A stretch of DNA of 64,000 nt from Carettochelys insculpta (taxonomy: Eukaryota > Chordata > Testudines > Carettochelyidae): NCBI RefSeq assembly GCF_033958435.1, contig NC_134137.1, positions 221,257,501-221,321,500 of the forward strand, read 5' to 3'. The translations under genes were made by a program, and so were the position numbers. Below the pieces are notes generated by a model, which had not been told where the DNA came from, did not search any database, and worked only from the letters and a program-made list of their open reading frames with translations. Below are positions 47,520-64,000 of the stretch, piece after piece (within the stretch, counting starts at the first letter, position 1; every line of letters begins with the position of its first letter).

Positions 47520-48637
47520 AGGTCATTATAGGTCTTTTCAGGGCCAGCCTAGGGCTCTCTGGAGCTGCTCAGCCCTGTGGCTGCGCTCCAAGGGCAAACC
47601 GATTCTCTGCCCAGCGCAGCCCTGGGCGGCTGAGCCCAGCCCCGCTTGCGGCATGCCAGGGGCAGAGGCCGCTGCCAGACGAACCGCTCAGGGGACAAAG
47701 GGGCGCGTTTTCCTTCTTCCTCTTCAGCAGGGCGAGGCCCGTCCAGCCCGAGCTCCCCTGCCGGTGGGGCGGGCGGGGTGAGCCGCCTCTGCCCGAAAGT
47801 CCTTACCAGGGGCCCTTTTGCGCCCGCCTGGCCCGGGGGTGCGCTACGGAGGAAGCGACACCGTTTCAAACAAGATCCCGGGCTGCCCCTCGCCCTCCCC
47901 CGCTTCAGCCACCGAGAGCTCGTCACCGGCCGGGGCACGGCCAGCGCCCAGCCCGAATCCCGCAGGGGCCAGGGCGGGGCCCCGAGGAGAGACCCCGGCC
48001 CCGCAGCTCCCAGGCCGGGCGGCGAGGAGGCGGAGCCGGCTGGGGGAGGATCCCGGTAGCGAGACCGGCCCCGCCTCCAGCTCCTGCCACGGGAAGTGAT
48101 CACCCAGCCGGGGGAAGGGCCAAGGAGGGAAGGAGCCGCCGCCACCCTCGGGCAGCCCTTTGCCCTGCTCGGCTCTGCGCTGCGCTGCCGTCGCCTGAGC
48201 CAGCACTGCGGGGAAGCCCCTGCAGCCTCCCCGCCCCCGGCGCCCTTCCACCCTCCCCGCGCCTGGCTCCCCTGCAGAGCGCCCCCGGCCCCGCCACGTG
48301 CCTCGCTGCAAGGCGGGCGGCGAGCTTCCGCCGAGGACCCGACCTCCGCTTCCTTGCTTAGCTCCGCTCCCTGGCTGGCCGGCCCCGCTGGTGTGGCCCG
48401 CCTGACACCTGGCTTGGGATCTCTGTAGGGGCCCATCTGCTGGGGCGCCAGTGGTTTCCCGGGGTGTTACTGCAGCACACCTACAATAGCCCTCATTTAA
48501 ATCCCCGCCACGCAGGGCCTGGAGGGTGGGACACGCCTGGCAACGGAGCGAGGAGGGCTTTGGCCAACCTCGGGCTGTCTCCTTGAGAGTTCTTCAAACC
48601 ATCGCAGGCTGACGAGCTCTGGGGCATCTGGCCAGAG
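47520..48637 (+). promoter_or_regulatory. CpG island / GTPBP8 promoter and 5' untranslated region
   Basis: An abrupt rise in G+C and CpG from about 47.52 kb to the GTPBP8 start, against an AT-rich, CpG-poor surround. Inside are GC boxes (GGGGCGGGCGGGG near 47766), an ETS-like GGGAAGTGA near 48092 and a CACGTG E-box near 48295. No TATA box is apparent, as expected for a housekeeping CpG promoter. The long open frames across this stretch on both strands follow from the base composition and are not called as genes. The transcription start cannot be fixed from sequence, and antisense initiation is possible. Confidence 0.75.
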
Positions 48638-56048
<7,411 letters not shown>

Positions 56049-56202
56049 CACACACCTCTCCCAATTCACAACTTTGGATTTATTCTATTCATCCAGCAGA
56101 ACAGGTACCAAACACCTTGCTCTGGATATTGCTTTTTGTTTTCTAAATATAAAATAGAAATTATTTGGGGATTTGTAATTTTCATTGGCAAGATTAGGAA
56201 AT

Positions 56203-56525
56203 TTACATGATTGAATCTCTCTAATCCAGAACTCTCTCTTCCAGCAAACTGCACAATCCAGCTTGATTTTATTTAGCCGAATAACCCCTTATCATGAGTG
56301 CAGCCAAGTTCCTCATGGGCCCGTTCGTTTGTTTACAGCCACCAGTCCTGGCTCTCAGTGTTCTGTACTGTTTGTTAGCTGTAATTTACCCCTAAATTTC
56401 TTCTAAGACACTGCCCAGTGCGCAGTAGAAGTGTTAGAAAATATTGACATCCCAGGGTCTGGCAAATTCTCTTGTCTGGGACTGGTCAGATCCTGAGGGT
56501 GCCAGGTGAGAGAGGTTCAAACTCT
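56203..56525 (+). mobile_element. Tigger-like MITE, same family
   Basis: ATTGAATCTCTCTAATCCAG at the left, GAGAGAGGTTCAAACTC at the right, and the shared inner block ACAGCCACCAGTCCTGGCTC. It lies just past the GTPBP8 stop codon, within or near its 3' untranslated region. Confidence 0.7.
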
Positions 56526-57428
56526 ATAAGAATGTTACTTAATTTTTCAGATTCGTTTATTGGTGTTGTTTTAAATTCACAAAGTAAAAATTCCTAAAGG
56601 CTATGTTTTAACAAACTTCTGCTTGTTTCTCCTTCTTTGTTATAAAGAAAGCCATAACTACAAACAGGGTTTTAATAGATGCTAGAACACTAGCAAGAGA
56701 GAAACAAAAGTGTGTGTGGCTTTGGTTATAGCAATATCTTAAATGCATTAAGTACAAATCCACTGATCAGATGTGACTTTTTACATATTATCTGTATTAA
56801 ATCAATCATATGGAGCTTGAACCTGTCAACAAATGTTTTCAGTTCTAAGACTGGCCTTGCCACCAAGAAAGAATGAACGTCTTTCTGGCTGTATTGCTGT
56901 AGAGCTTCTTAAAGGATACATCTTTTCCACCTCCAATTAGGAAGTTGAGGTTGATATAAAAAAAGTCTGGTATACAGGCTGTATGGAGTTGCGTGGTACC
57001 TCTGTAAGGAGGTAACTTCATCACTTCCTATCTCAAAAGGAAATTACCATAGGGTAATCAGGCATCACTCTTGATAAATCATGAGGGGTCTCCACCACCC
57101 TATCAGTTCTCAGGAGAAAAGCAGATGAAATACTAAGAGAGGCTATGGCTCTAAGGGTGAGAGGAAGAATACTGCTTTGACAGCAGTTAATGAATTGGCA
57201 AACTGCTGGAAGAATTAGTACTTACATAGTATCTGTTGCCTTGGAGGCCTGAGTTTTTAAGGGTGGCAGGGAGGGGGAAAACACTTCTTTTTACATTGTT
57301 TTTGGGTGCTCTCAGGGGAAAAAAGCAAGAGTTCTTTAATGATGATTGACATAATGCTGTGAACTTCCATGGAGAGTGAGGCACATGCTGCAAATCAAAT
57401 TACAGTACGCTAACTGCTAGCAGAAATC

Positions 57429-57434
57429 TTTATT
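57429..57434 (-). terminator. Poly(A) signal (AATAAA) for the convergent - strand gene
   Basis: TTTATT on the + strand is AATAAA on the - strand, 227 nt beyond the TAA of the exon at 57661-57768. The position suits a short 3' untranslated region. AATAAA is common by chance in AT-rich DNA, so this is supportive only. Confidence 0.4.
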
Positions 57435-57660
57435 TAAACACCGTTAAGAGAGATTGATGCTCATTTTTAAAAATACAGTTTGCATATGTAAGAATTGGAT
57501 ACATATGCTTGGGAGTAACAGCTCTCAGACAGCATGCTATGGCCCACATGCTGAAATATTTACACATTCATAACTACCACTGGGCGTTCATAATGGAAGG
57601 AATGCAGGACTGGACCACCTTAGTTGTGGTACATTTAAAAAAAAATACATAGGTGGAGGT

Positions 57661-57768
57661 TTATAGAGCATCAGCTTTATTTTTATATTTGGCTAGGATT
57701 TGTTTCAGGTTCTCCAAGAGATCTTCAAACACTATATCGGCATTTGCATTATACTCAGCCAGATATTT
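57661..57768 (-). CDS. Last coding exon of an unidentified - strand gene, convergent with GTPBP8
   Basis: On the - strand a pyrimidine-rich acceptor (TTCTCTTCCTAG) precedes 35 open codons and TAA. The peptide runs KYLAEYNANADIVFEDLLEN and then a Lys/Leu-rich amphipathic tail ending KYKNKADAL. This looks like a helical, probably coiled-coil C terminus. A canonical AATAAA on the same strand about 230 nt beyond the stop supports a real 3' end. The gene is tail-to-tail with GTPBP8, 1.6 kb apart. Mammalian synteny would place NEPRO here, but the peptide does not resemble the NEPRO C terminus I know, so no symbol is given. Confidence 0.5.
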   Translation of the reverse strand, partial: KYLAEYNANADIVFEDLLENLKQILAKYKNKADAL

Positions 57769-58486
57769 CTAGGAAGAGAATGTTAGGAGGTGAGATTTCC
57801 AATTTTAATCCAACACCACCTGGCTTCTGTGTCAGCACCATGCGCATCTTTTATTACCACCCACACCAGTGGTATCAGGATGTCATTTAAAAGTTAAAAT
57901 TGGATTCTTCTAACTCAGTTCCACTGCCTAGATAGTAAAATAAACTAGGTCAGGCACAGCTGTATTTTACAAGGGCATGCCACTAAACTTCATAAATTCC
58001 TAGGGCATAAATCTGATTCCCAGGAGTTCTTGAGACTGGAAAGACATACCTGTGTTGCCTGTTACATAATCTTAACTCACAGGCTGATGATAAAAAGCTA
58101 ACCCTGCTCATGATGGAGGTTAGCATGGCCAGAACACTGAAGGAACATGGTTAACTTCCTGATTCTTAGGAACCTTTAGATCTCTCTTATGTGTCTGCAG
58201 AGTGACTGGTAGCTCTCTGCTCTGTGATATGCCTCTTATTAACAGATCTAAATGTTTGTTTGCTATTTCATGGTATAAAGTGGGAAATCCCTGCTTCATT
58301 GAAGGTAAATGAGGCAGGATTTCATTCTTAACTAATGACAGACTAGGGCAGAGAAGTGTCACACCTAAGTGTTTCCGCATTTCTCCCTCCTCTTAAATGT
58401 GTATTTTGGATTGCATGTTTCCATACTAAATCTTGCACTTGGATTTTTGTCCTAACCTGTTAGCTTCTCTCGAGGTGAAGGAGCCC

Positions 58487-58612
58487 AGTGAATCATAGAA
58501 CACTAGGACTGGAAGGGACCTTGAGAGGCCATCGAGTCCTGCCCCAGCAGCAGGACCAAGTACTATCTAAACTATCTCATAATCTTGTCTCTTTCACCAG
58601 TGGAAGTTGTTC
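58487..58612 (-). repeat. CR1 LINE 3' fragment
   Basis: ATCATAGAACACTAGGACTG, GAAGGGACCTTGAGAGG, CATCGAGTCCTGCCCC is the inverted CR1 3' end. Confidence 0.85.
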
Positions 58613-58849
58613 CAGTAAATATTACCTCACTGAGCTTGTCTTTAATAGATTAAGCATTCGTTTCACTTCCCTTGCCACCCCCAAGTGTTAATTGCATTTG
58701 AGAAGAGGTTTTGATGTTCTAATTCTTTATCACTAATTTACAGAGCAAGCTACACACACTCTATGGCTGTGAGCCCTCTTGATTAAAACTCTTCTCTTCA
58801 TAAGGGTACTGGCACCTTTAATGGGAGGCAGCATGTTCTAAAGACAGAG

Positions 58850-58960
58850 CAACACATTAGGAATCAAAAGCCCAGAGTTTTACTCTTGCTTCTGTCACTC
58901 CCCTCTCAAGAAACCTTGAGTGAATACCACCTCACCCCCATTGTTTCCCTCCCACAGTGC
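58850..58960 (+). repeat. MIR-like copy
   Basis: AATCAAAAGCCCAGAGTTTT, CTTGCTTCTGTCACTCCCC, AACCTTGAGTGAATACC fit a diverged MIR. Confidence 0.45.
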
Positions 58961-59799
58961 ATGTTGTCTACTTACAACAAACTTTTTGAGTCAAGGACAA
59001 TCTCTGTACAGCACTTACTACAACAGGTTGGGACCTCTAACTGCTACTGTACCATAAATCACATCCCAACCTAGGTAGCTTGGTTAACAGGCCTTTAAAT
59101 GCTACAGAAGATGCTGTTAAGTCACCTTTCCAGAATGTGGTTCTTCAAACACAAGGTCTGAACTAACTACAACACTCACATCAGCAGTACTGGACACTAA
59201 TATGTATGTGGCGCCCTAAAGTTTCTCCTCCTTCTACATAGCCCAGGAAGAACTACCGTTGTTACTGCTATTTCATCCTACATTTAAGCAGGGTGGTGAC
59301 AGCTGTTTTAGTTGAGGTTGGCAGGGTACGGTGCCTGTACCTTTGCAGTCTCCAGACTTTTTGGCAAGAGGTTAATACAGTGGAAGCATCACAAAGGGCC
59401 ACTTTACCAGGAGACTGGCTGGAAATGGGCTCTCCTCCCCCTTTCAATGAGTTTAGCAGGCTCTTTGCTTACCCTTGTCTTTGAGGATTGAGCTAATTTG
59501 CCATTGAAAATTACAGTAAAATTTAAGCACACCGTGCTGTGTAGGTGTGAATTAACACTCCATACGTTAATGCTCTGGAAGGAGAGAGCGTTACTGATAT
59601 GGGTACCATCGTATATGTGCAAGACTAGGGGCTAGTTATGTAATCAGTTAAGAAAACCTTAAACAACACCTACAGAAATTCACAACCCACCCTTCAGAAT
59701 ATGGTCCCCCTTCTACGCTGCAATAGAGCAGACTTGCCTCAGGGAAAAAATTGTTTTGTTTTGTGTTGTTTTTTTTTTTAAAATCTGAATGTGTTGCAC

Positions 59800-59900
59800 T
59801 TCTCATTTAGAGCATCACTGAGACCCTCACTGACTCCAGTCTTAATGAGGTTTTTATGCACCTCTAGAGCTTTGCAGTTCAGCTGTTCTTCTGCAGCTTC
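59800..59900 (-). CDS. Candidate internal exon of the - strand gene
   Basis: On the - strand TTATCCTTCCTTAG|GAAGCTGCAG opens a 101-nt segment with only one open frame (EAAEEQLNCKALEVHKNLIK and on to ALNE), ending at a moderate donor AA|GTGCAA. The composition is charged and helical, like the exon at 57661-57768. The phases do not join directly (this ends phase 2, that exon starts phase 0), so an unseen exon between them or another donor would be needed. Confidence 0.35.
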
Positions 59901-60468
59901 CTAAGGAAGGATAAACAAATTCTGATTGGCAGTGTGCTCCTCAGACTAAGTTTACCTACCCGTCATGTCCTACAACTTGCTAAGAGAGTGGACCCCATGC
60001 CAGCCGAGGAATAATAGGGACAATTCTTCATATGTGCCCGTGAGAGGATCAGACCAAGGCTGCAGCAGGACTATCTTAACTTCAACTAGTACCTATCAAC
60101 CTTTCCCACACCCAAGATTATCAATATAACCAAAAAGCAACTGTTTAAAGAGCTGACAAGTAGCAGTGGAACTCACCAGCGTGTTTTAAGAGGCAAAGGA
60201 AGTGTTCCTGGGTTAAGATTTACCTACGGCAGTGTGGCAAGAGCATGTGGAATGGGAGAGGACCACATATTACTAGACATAACCCAAACTATTAAAACCC
60301 TTTAATAAAAGAAGTACATATTTAAAGGTGTCCCTTCTCTCTTTGCAAGAGTAGCCATTGTTACCATGGGCAGCCCTCCTACTCAGCTCCCAGTCTGAAT
60401 GGGGTTCAAAATGACTTAGCAAGAATTATGAAGAAAAAACACTTCTCCCCAGGACCCACTAGATCAGT

Positions 60469-60690
60469 GGTTCTCAACCAGGGCTCCAGGACCCAGGGGT
60501 GGGCTGCAATCAGGTTTTGGGGCATCCATCAAACTGGACTGGCATTGGACTGGCTGGGGCCCCAAGACGAAAGCCTGAAGCCCCACCAAAGGGTCGTAAG
60601 CCTCAGGACACAAGTCATGCCACCCAGGGCTGAAGCCTAGGCAGCTTAACTTCTCAGGGTCCCCGGGCAACTGCCTTGCTTGCTACTCTG
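60469..60690. mobile_element. hAT/Charlie-like fragment
   Basis: CAGTGGTTCTCAACCAGGGC followed by a GGCTGGGGCC-rich body is a typical hAT/Charlie left end. The right end is not clear. Confidence 0.5.
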
Positions 60691-60856
60691 AAGGCCAGCC
60701 CTGGCTTTCCTATGGCGAAAAGCAGTTGTGGTGTGAGCTGTAGAGTTTTTATGGTGGCTAAATTCAGCATGACACAGGCAGCAAGTCACCACAGAATTTA
60801 GTTCTATTCATTCAAAGGTCTCAGTTTGTTTTCACGTTAAAAAAGTAAATTTGTAC

Positions 60857-60936
60857 CTTGAACTCTGCTGGTGAAGCTCATCCAGCTTTTGGACTCCTTT
60901 TCTCAGCAAGTTTATATTGCTTTTTTTTTTTCCCCT
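60857..60936 (-). CDS. Weak candidate exon, coiled-coil-like, - strand
   Basis: On the - strand one frame reads KKKSNINLLRKGVQKLDELH and runs to a good donor (TCAAG|GTACAA). The acceptor side is poor: GGCAG without a pyrimidine tract, next to an 11-A run. The heptad-like leucines resemble the neighbouring candidate exons, but the phase does not match the exon at 59800-59900. Confidence 0.2.
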
Positions 60937-61225
60937 CTGCCATCATGACTTTTGTTTTTGCAAAAGTTGAAAGTGGTTAAAAATAAAGTCTATAGTCCCC
61001 TAGAAACATCTTGCAAAACCTTCAAGTGCTATAGAACTTAAAACTATAAACTACCTATGGGGGCCAAAACAAAAGGTCAATGATGCTAGGAGATAAACGC
61101 TCACAACAGAGATGCTAAGATAAGGGGAATACTGTAGAACTATTTAATGTCATGTTCATTTTTTCACACCAGGAAGCAATATGAATTTATGTTCATACAC
61201 GTAAAGAAAGGGGCTAAGGTGGTGG

Positions 61226-61828
61226 CAGCGTCCCTGGGAGACTAAAATTTTCGTCGGGGGCAGTGGGAGAGGCTGAAATTTTGTACACTAACTTTGACTC
61301 ATACAACTCCTTTTCAGTGACACTGCTATAACTGGAGCCCTGCATATCCACAGGTAGTCGAGGAGATACCCATGCAGGGCTTTCCCCCTCCCCTCTGACC
61401 TGCTGCCAGGTAGGGCATAGGGTGAGGTAGGGCAGGGCAAGCCCCTGCACTGCCTGCAGGAAGGGCCAAGTGCTAGCCTTGCCTTGCCTGACAGCCCCAC
61501 CCCCAGCACTGCCCTGCCTAGTAGCACTGACCTGCAGGAGCCCCACTCCAGGTCTGTCTTGGGGACAAGTGCTGCTGGCTAGTGCAGCTGGGAGAGGAGC
61601 TGCCCTGCTCCAAGGGCAGGAGGGCCAGCACCCTGGGCACCAGCTGGTTCTTGGGCAACATGGTCTCCACCCTGCACAATGGGGACTGGAGCAGGCAGGG
61701 CCCCACAGCAGTACCCCCTGCCATGCTGTGATTGACATGAGCCACCACTGCCACATGTGATTGCTCACTAGCTTCTGGCAGCAGCACACACATCCACCCA
61801 TGGATGTAAAAAATCAGCAGGAACACTG
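61226..61828. mobile_element. GC-rich element with CAGYGTYCCT ends, hAT-like
   Basis: CAGCGTCCCTGGGAG at the left and, inverted, CAGTGTTCCTGCTGA at the right. The interior is GC-rich, giving long open frames on both strands with low-complexity translations. No clear 8-bp target duplication. Confidence 0.35.
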
Positions 61829-62337
61829 GTAACAAGGCCTAGAATTCTCTAAGCCTGCCCATGTTCCTTGCAATAGCTCGTTAAGATGGTCACACTTATT
61901 TATGCATCCTGTTCTTCAAAGTGTCTCCTCCATTCATTAAATGACTAATGTTTTCCAGGGTGTTTAGAGCCTTTTAAAAGCACACTGTCACCTTGCCGTA
62001 CAATGCCATGTGGCAAACCAGCAACAACGACATACTAGGACACAAGGTCTATTTTCAACTGTGAATGAAATGCCAGCCTATGCCAGCCACCCTTTTTAAA
62101 TCTAAAATGCTTCAGGGCAAATACCTGCTTCGAAGATTGGGTTATTCTGATGACTTTAAAAAGCAGCATTTCAGGATATTTTTATTCCCTAGCTTGCCTG
62201 CCCACTGCAGGCTGCGACTTGCATTTCTCTAGGCCTGATGTCAGGCCCAGAGTTAACCAGACCTGCATGGGTAACATGGCCACTACCTACTGACACTGGT
62301 ATGCAAAAATCCTCACCAGCACAAAGGAACCAGACAC

Positions 62338-62470
62338 AGGGCTTGTCTACATGGGGGAATTGGGGGGAGGTGCTTGCAGAAAATCCCCCTTTTTCCAGCA
62401 AAAACAGCCTTGCGTCCATACTGCAAAGCTTGTTATTCTGGAATAATGGCATTTAACTTGAAATAGTAAC
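62338..62470. mobile_element. MITE fragment (GGGCTTGTCTACATGGG end)
   Basis: The terminus-like GGGCTTGTCTACATGGGG, with TTATTCTGGAATAATGG downstream, matches the style of short DNA-transposon relics of this genome. Only one end is seen. Confidence 0.35.
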
Positions 62471-62672
62471 TCCACCAAAACGTAACCATTAACTCCTCCA
62501 ACCCCTCTTCCCTCTTCAATTTTGAAGTTGACTCAGTGTGTACTAAACTGAGGTAATTAAGACTTAATTGGTCTCTAGGGGAGCATCCCAGCATAGCTCT
62601 TATTTTGAAACTGGTCTCTCTCGTGTGAATGCTCAGTTTCAAAGTGTTCTTGCAGTGTGCATGCTCTTTTCA

Positions 62673-62894
62673 GAAGTAGGCACATAATGAGAATCAGGTG
62701 AGTGCCCAGTAAGCAGTGGAAGTGTTGATAATGTGCTAGACAATATTGACCTCCCATTGTCCAGCAAATTCTCTTTTCTGGCACCAGTCACATCCTGAGG
62801 GTGCCGGATTAGAGAGAGTGAACCTGTGCACTGATCTTATACAGGACAGTAAACTTCATGTGCACTTACCTGATTCTCATTATGTGCCTACTTC
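62673..62894. repeat. Perfect 27-bp inverted repeat with 168-bp loop
   Basis: GAAGTAGGCACATAATGAGA (continuing seven bases to AATCAGGT... end 62699) recurs exactly inverted at 62868-62894. The loop holds the Tigger-like fragment at 62700-62826. Each arm is followed, in its own direction, by a good splice-donor-like GTRAGTGC. Confidence 0.85.
62700..62826 (+). mobile_element. 3' fragment of the same Tigger-like MITE
   Basis: From GTGCCCAGTAAGCAGTGGAA to GATTAGAGAGAGTGAACCTG it matches the right third of the family. It is enclosed by a perfect 27-bp inverted repeat (62673-62699 and 62868-62894). Confidence 0.6.
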
Positions 62895-62913
62895 TCTAAT
62901 CTAAAGAACAGCC

Positions 62914-62970
62914 AAAAAAAAAGGGGGGGGGGAAAAAACCCACCCTTTTAGAGGAAAAAAAAAAAACCCC
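62914..62970 (+). repeat. Poly-A/poly-G low-complexity tract
   Basis: Consecutive A, G, A, C and again A homopolymers. A likely slippage or sequencing-error site. Confidence 0.8.
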
Positions 62971-63168
62971 AAGAAACAATATCTCTCACGTCGTCTTTAT
63001 ACATCAAGCAGACAAACCAAAGACGTCTTCATTTGCCTGCTGCTCCTTGGCAAATCACTTTTAAAGCAGATAGTTGTAATTATTCACTGTTTTATGTAGG
63101 AAGCATTGCTTGAGACAGGTCAGGAGGCATTGTGTAACAGTACCATGTCAGAAAGAAGCTAGTTTTAC

Positions 63169-63215
63169 CTTCAGCACCACCTGTGAATTTAGACACATTT
63201 GGCTTCGCTTGTTCT
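63169..63215 (-). CDS. Weak candidate 47-nt exon, - strand
   Basis: On the - strand TTGTTTTCTACAG and GAAG|GTAAAA bracket 47 nt. One frame reads EQAKPNVSKFTGGAE, with one base before and one after. Both splice signals are good, but an exon this short can arise by chance and the peptide matches nothing I know. Confidence 0.2.
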
Positions 63216-63667
63216 CTGTAGAAAACAAAGTTACACCGTTTAAAGAGTTATGCTATTGCTAGTAGCTTCACTACTTTTGTTGCAAGACCTGAGATTATTA
63301 TTAGTTTATTTTAATTGGTTCAGGATCTTTTTTGTAAATTGATTACTTTGATTATTTCCATGGTGCAATCAAAAAAATCCCCACAATTTCACCATTTCCC
63401 CAGCAAAATCAGTTTTCTCACTTTATCTGGATCTTTTACACACCAACAATGTAAAGAAAAAACCCAGCAAAATAAAAAAAATGAGAGGTAAGCCACCTCC
63501 AAAACAGGCAAATGAACTGATTGCATGGGAGGTGTCATTATTATTTTTAAACTCATTTTAACTGACAACGCACTAGATTTCAAGTAAGCAGTATCCCTTT
63601 ATCTTTCACACTGAAAAATTCAAATGTGGGGTTAGTAATAAAATTACTTTAATTCCTTAATTTTTAG

Positions 63668-63845
63668 GGTTACCATATAAAAAAGGCCACCCCTGTGAGG
63701 GAGTGTATCTATATTAACAGCTACCAACTCATGTTGTATTAATGTGTTTAGTATATCTAGTTCATTACGACAACGTGAGTTGGTAGATACTGATACACGT
63801 ACACTCCCTCTCAGGAGTGTCCTCTTTTTAGAAAGGTCAAATATG
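63668..63845. repeat. Palindromic hairpin element, copy 2
   Basis: Same family as 40048-40215: GGCCACCCCTGTGAGGGAGT, CTACCAACTCATGTTGTATT, then the complementary arm ending GAGGGAGTGTAC on the other strand. The outer flanks GGTTACCATAT and, inverted, GTTATCATATTTGACC extend the terminal repeat beyond the core. Confidence 0.7.
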
Positions 63846-64000
63846 ATAACTCTATTAATTTTTAAATTGTCAGTGTTCCATTAAGTCACTGTGGTGGTTG
63901 TGTAGGCTGGTTCATGGAAATAAAAGTGAAATTCACAGGAGGTACCACCAGTTGCATCTATCTGAATTCTTATTAGCCTTTGATCAGCCTCCCCCTGTGT

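Noticed and set aside
47498..48436. Frames of 287 codons (+) and 295 codons (-) over the GTPBP8 CpG island
   Set aside because: Open on both strands at once, with Ala/Arg/Pro/Gly-rich low-complexity translation. This is the result of high G+C, and no domain or splice logic is seen.
57661..57768. Assigning this exon to NEPRO from synteny
   Set aside because: The peptide does not resemble the NEPRO C terminus known to me; position alone is not enough.
61214..61801. 195-codon - strand frame
   Set aside because: Lies in a GC-rich repeat-like element, low-complexity Cys/Trp/Pro translation, overlapped by open frames on the other strand.

Overview
The window is vertebrate genomic DNA, most likely from a cryptodiran turtle. 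No bacterial or viral genome organisation is seen. The evidence is spliced genes with GT-AG introns, a CpG-island promoter, MIR copies and abundant CR1-clade LINE fragments. Most telling is a copy of the tRNA-headed, CR1-tailed 'tortoise Pol III SINE' at 47283-47472. The species cannot be told from the sequence.

The one gene that can be read completely is GTPBP8, a mitochondrial EngB/YihA-type GTPase, on the + strand in six exons (48638-56048, 285 codons), behind a CpG island (about 47520-48637). Its G1, G3 and G4 motifs are intact, and every splice junction is GT-AG and phase-consistent. About 38 kb upstream on the - strand is one signal-peptide exon (10452-10521) ending in a phase-1 donor. 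Its layout and position fit exon 1 of CD200R1, which lies head-to-head with GTPBP8 in mammals; the rest would lie left of the window. Downstream of GTPBP8, on the - strand, are a convincing last coding exon (57661-57768) with a poly(A) signal at 57429-57434, and weaker candidate exons at 59800-59900, 60857-60936 and 63169-63215. I do not recognise that protein. Mammalian synteny would predict NEPRO, which the peptide does not resemble.

The rest, roughly 11-47 kb and all introns, is a layered graveyard of transposable elements. There are PIF/Harbinger palindromic MITEs with TWA target duplications (13.2, 20.5, 29.7, 38.1 and 40.2 kb). A decayed Harbinger element at 28.9-32.8 kb carries both a Myb/SANT-like gene and a DDE transposase gene. 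There are Tigger-like MITEs (12.4, 19.1, 34.3, 56.2 and 62.7 kb), hAT-like elements, a solo LTR (22.4 kb) and nested CR1 copies. A Penelope-like palindromic repeat family (3.2, 11.5, 41.7, 43.8, 46.6 kb) has a core matching the hammerhead ribozyme consensus. Three 38-44 bp fragments of its 3' end sit between 10-15 bp target duplications.

The most unusual structure is a large, near-identical inverted repeat (arms 23823-24494 and 24933-25554, about 0.65 kb each, 438-bp loop) made of sequence I cannot assign to any repeat family.
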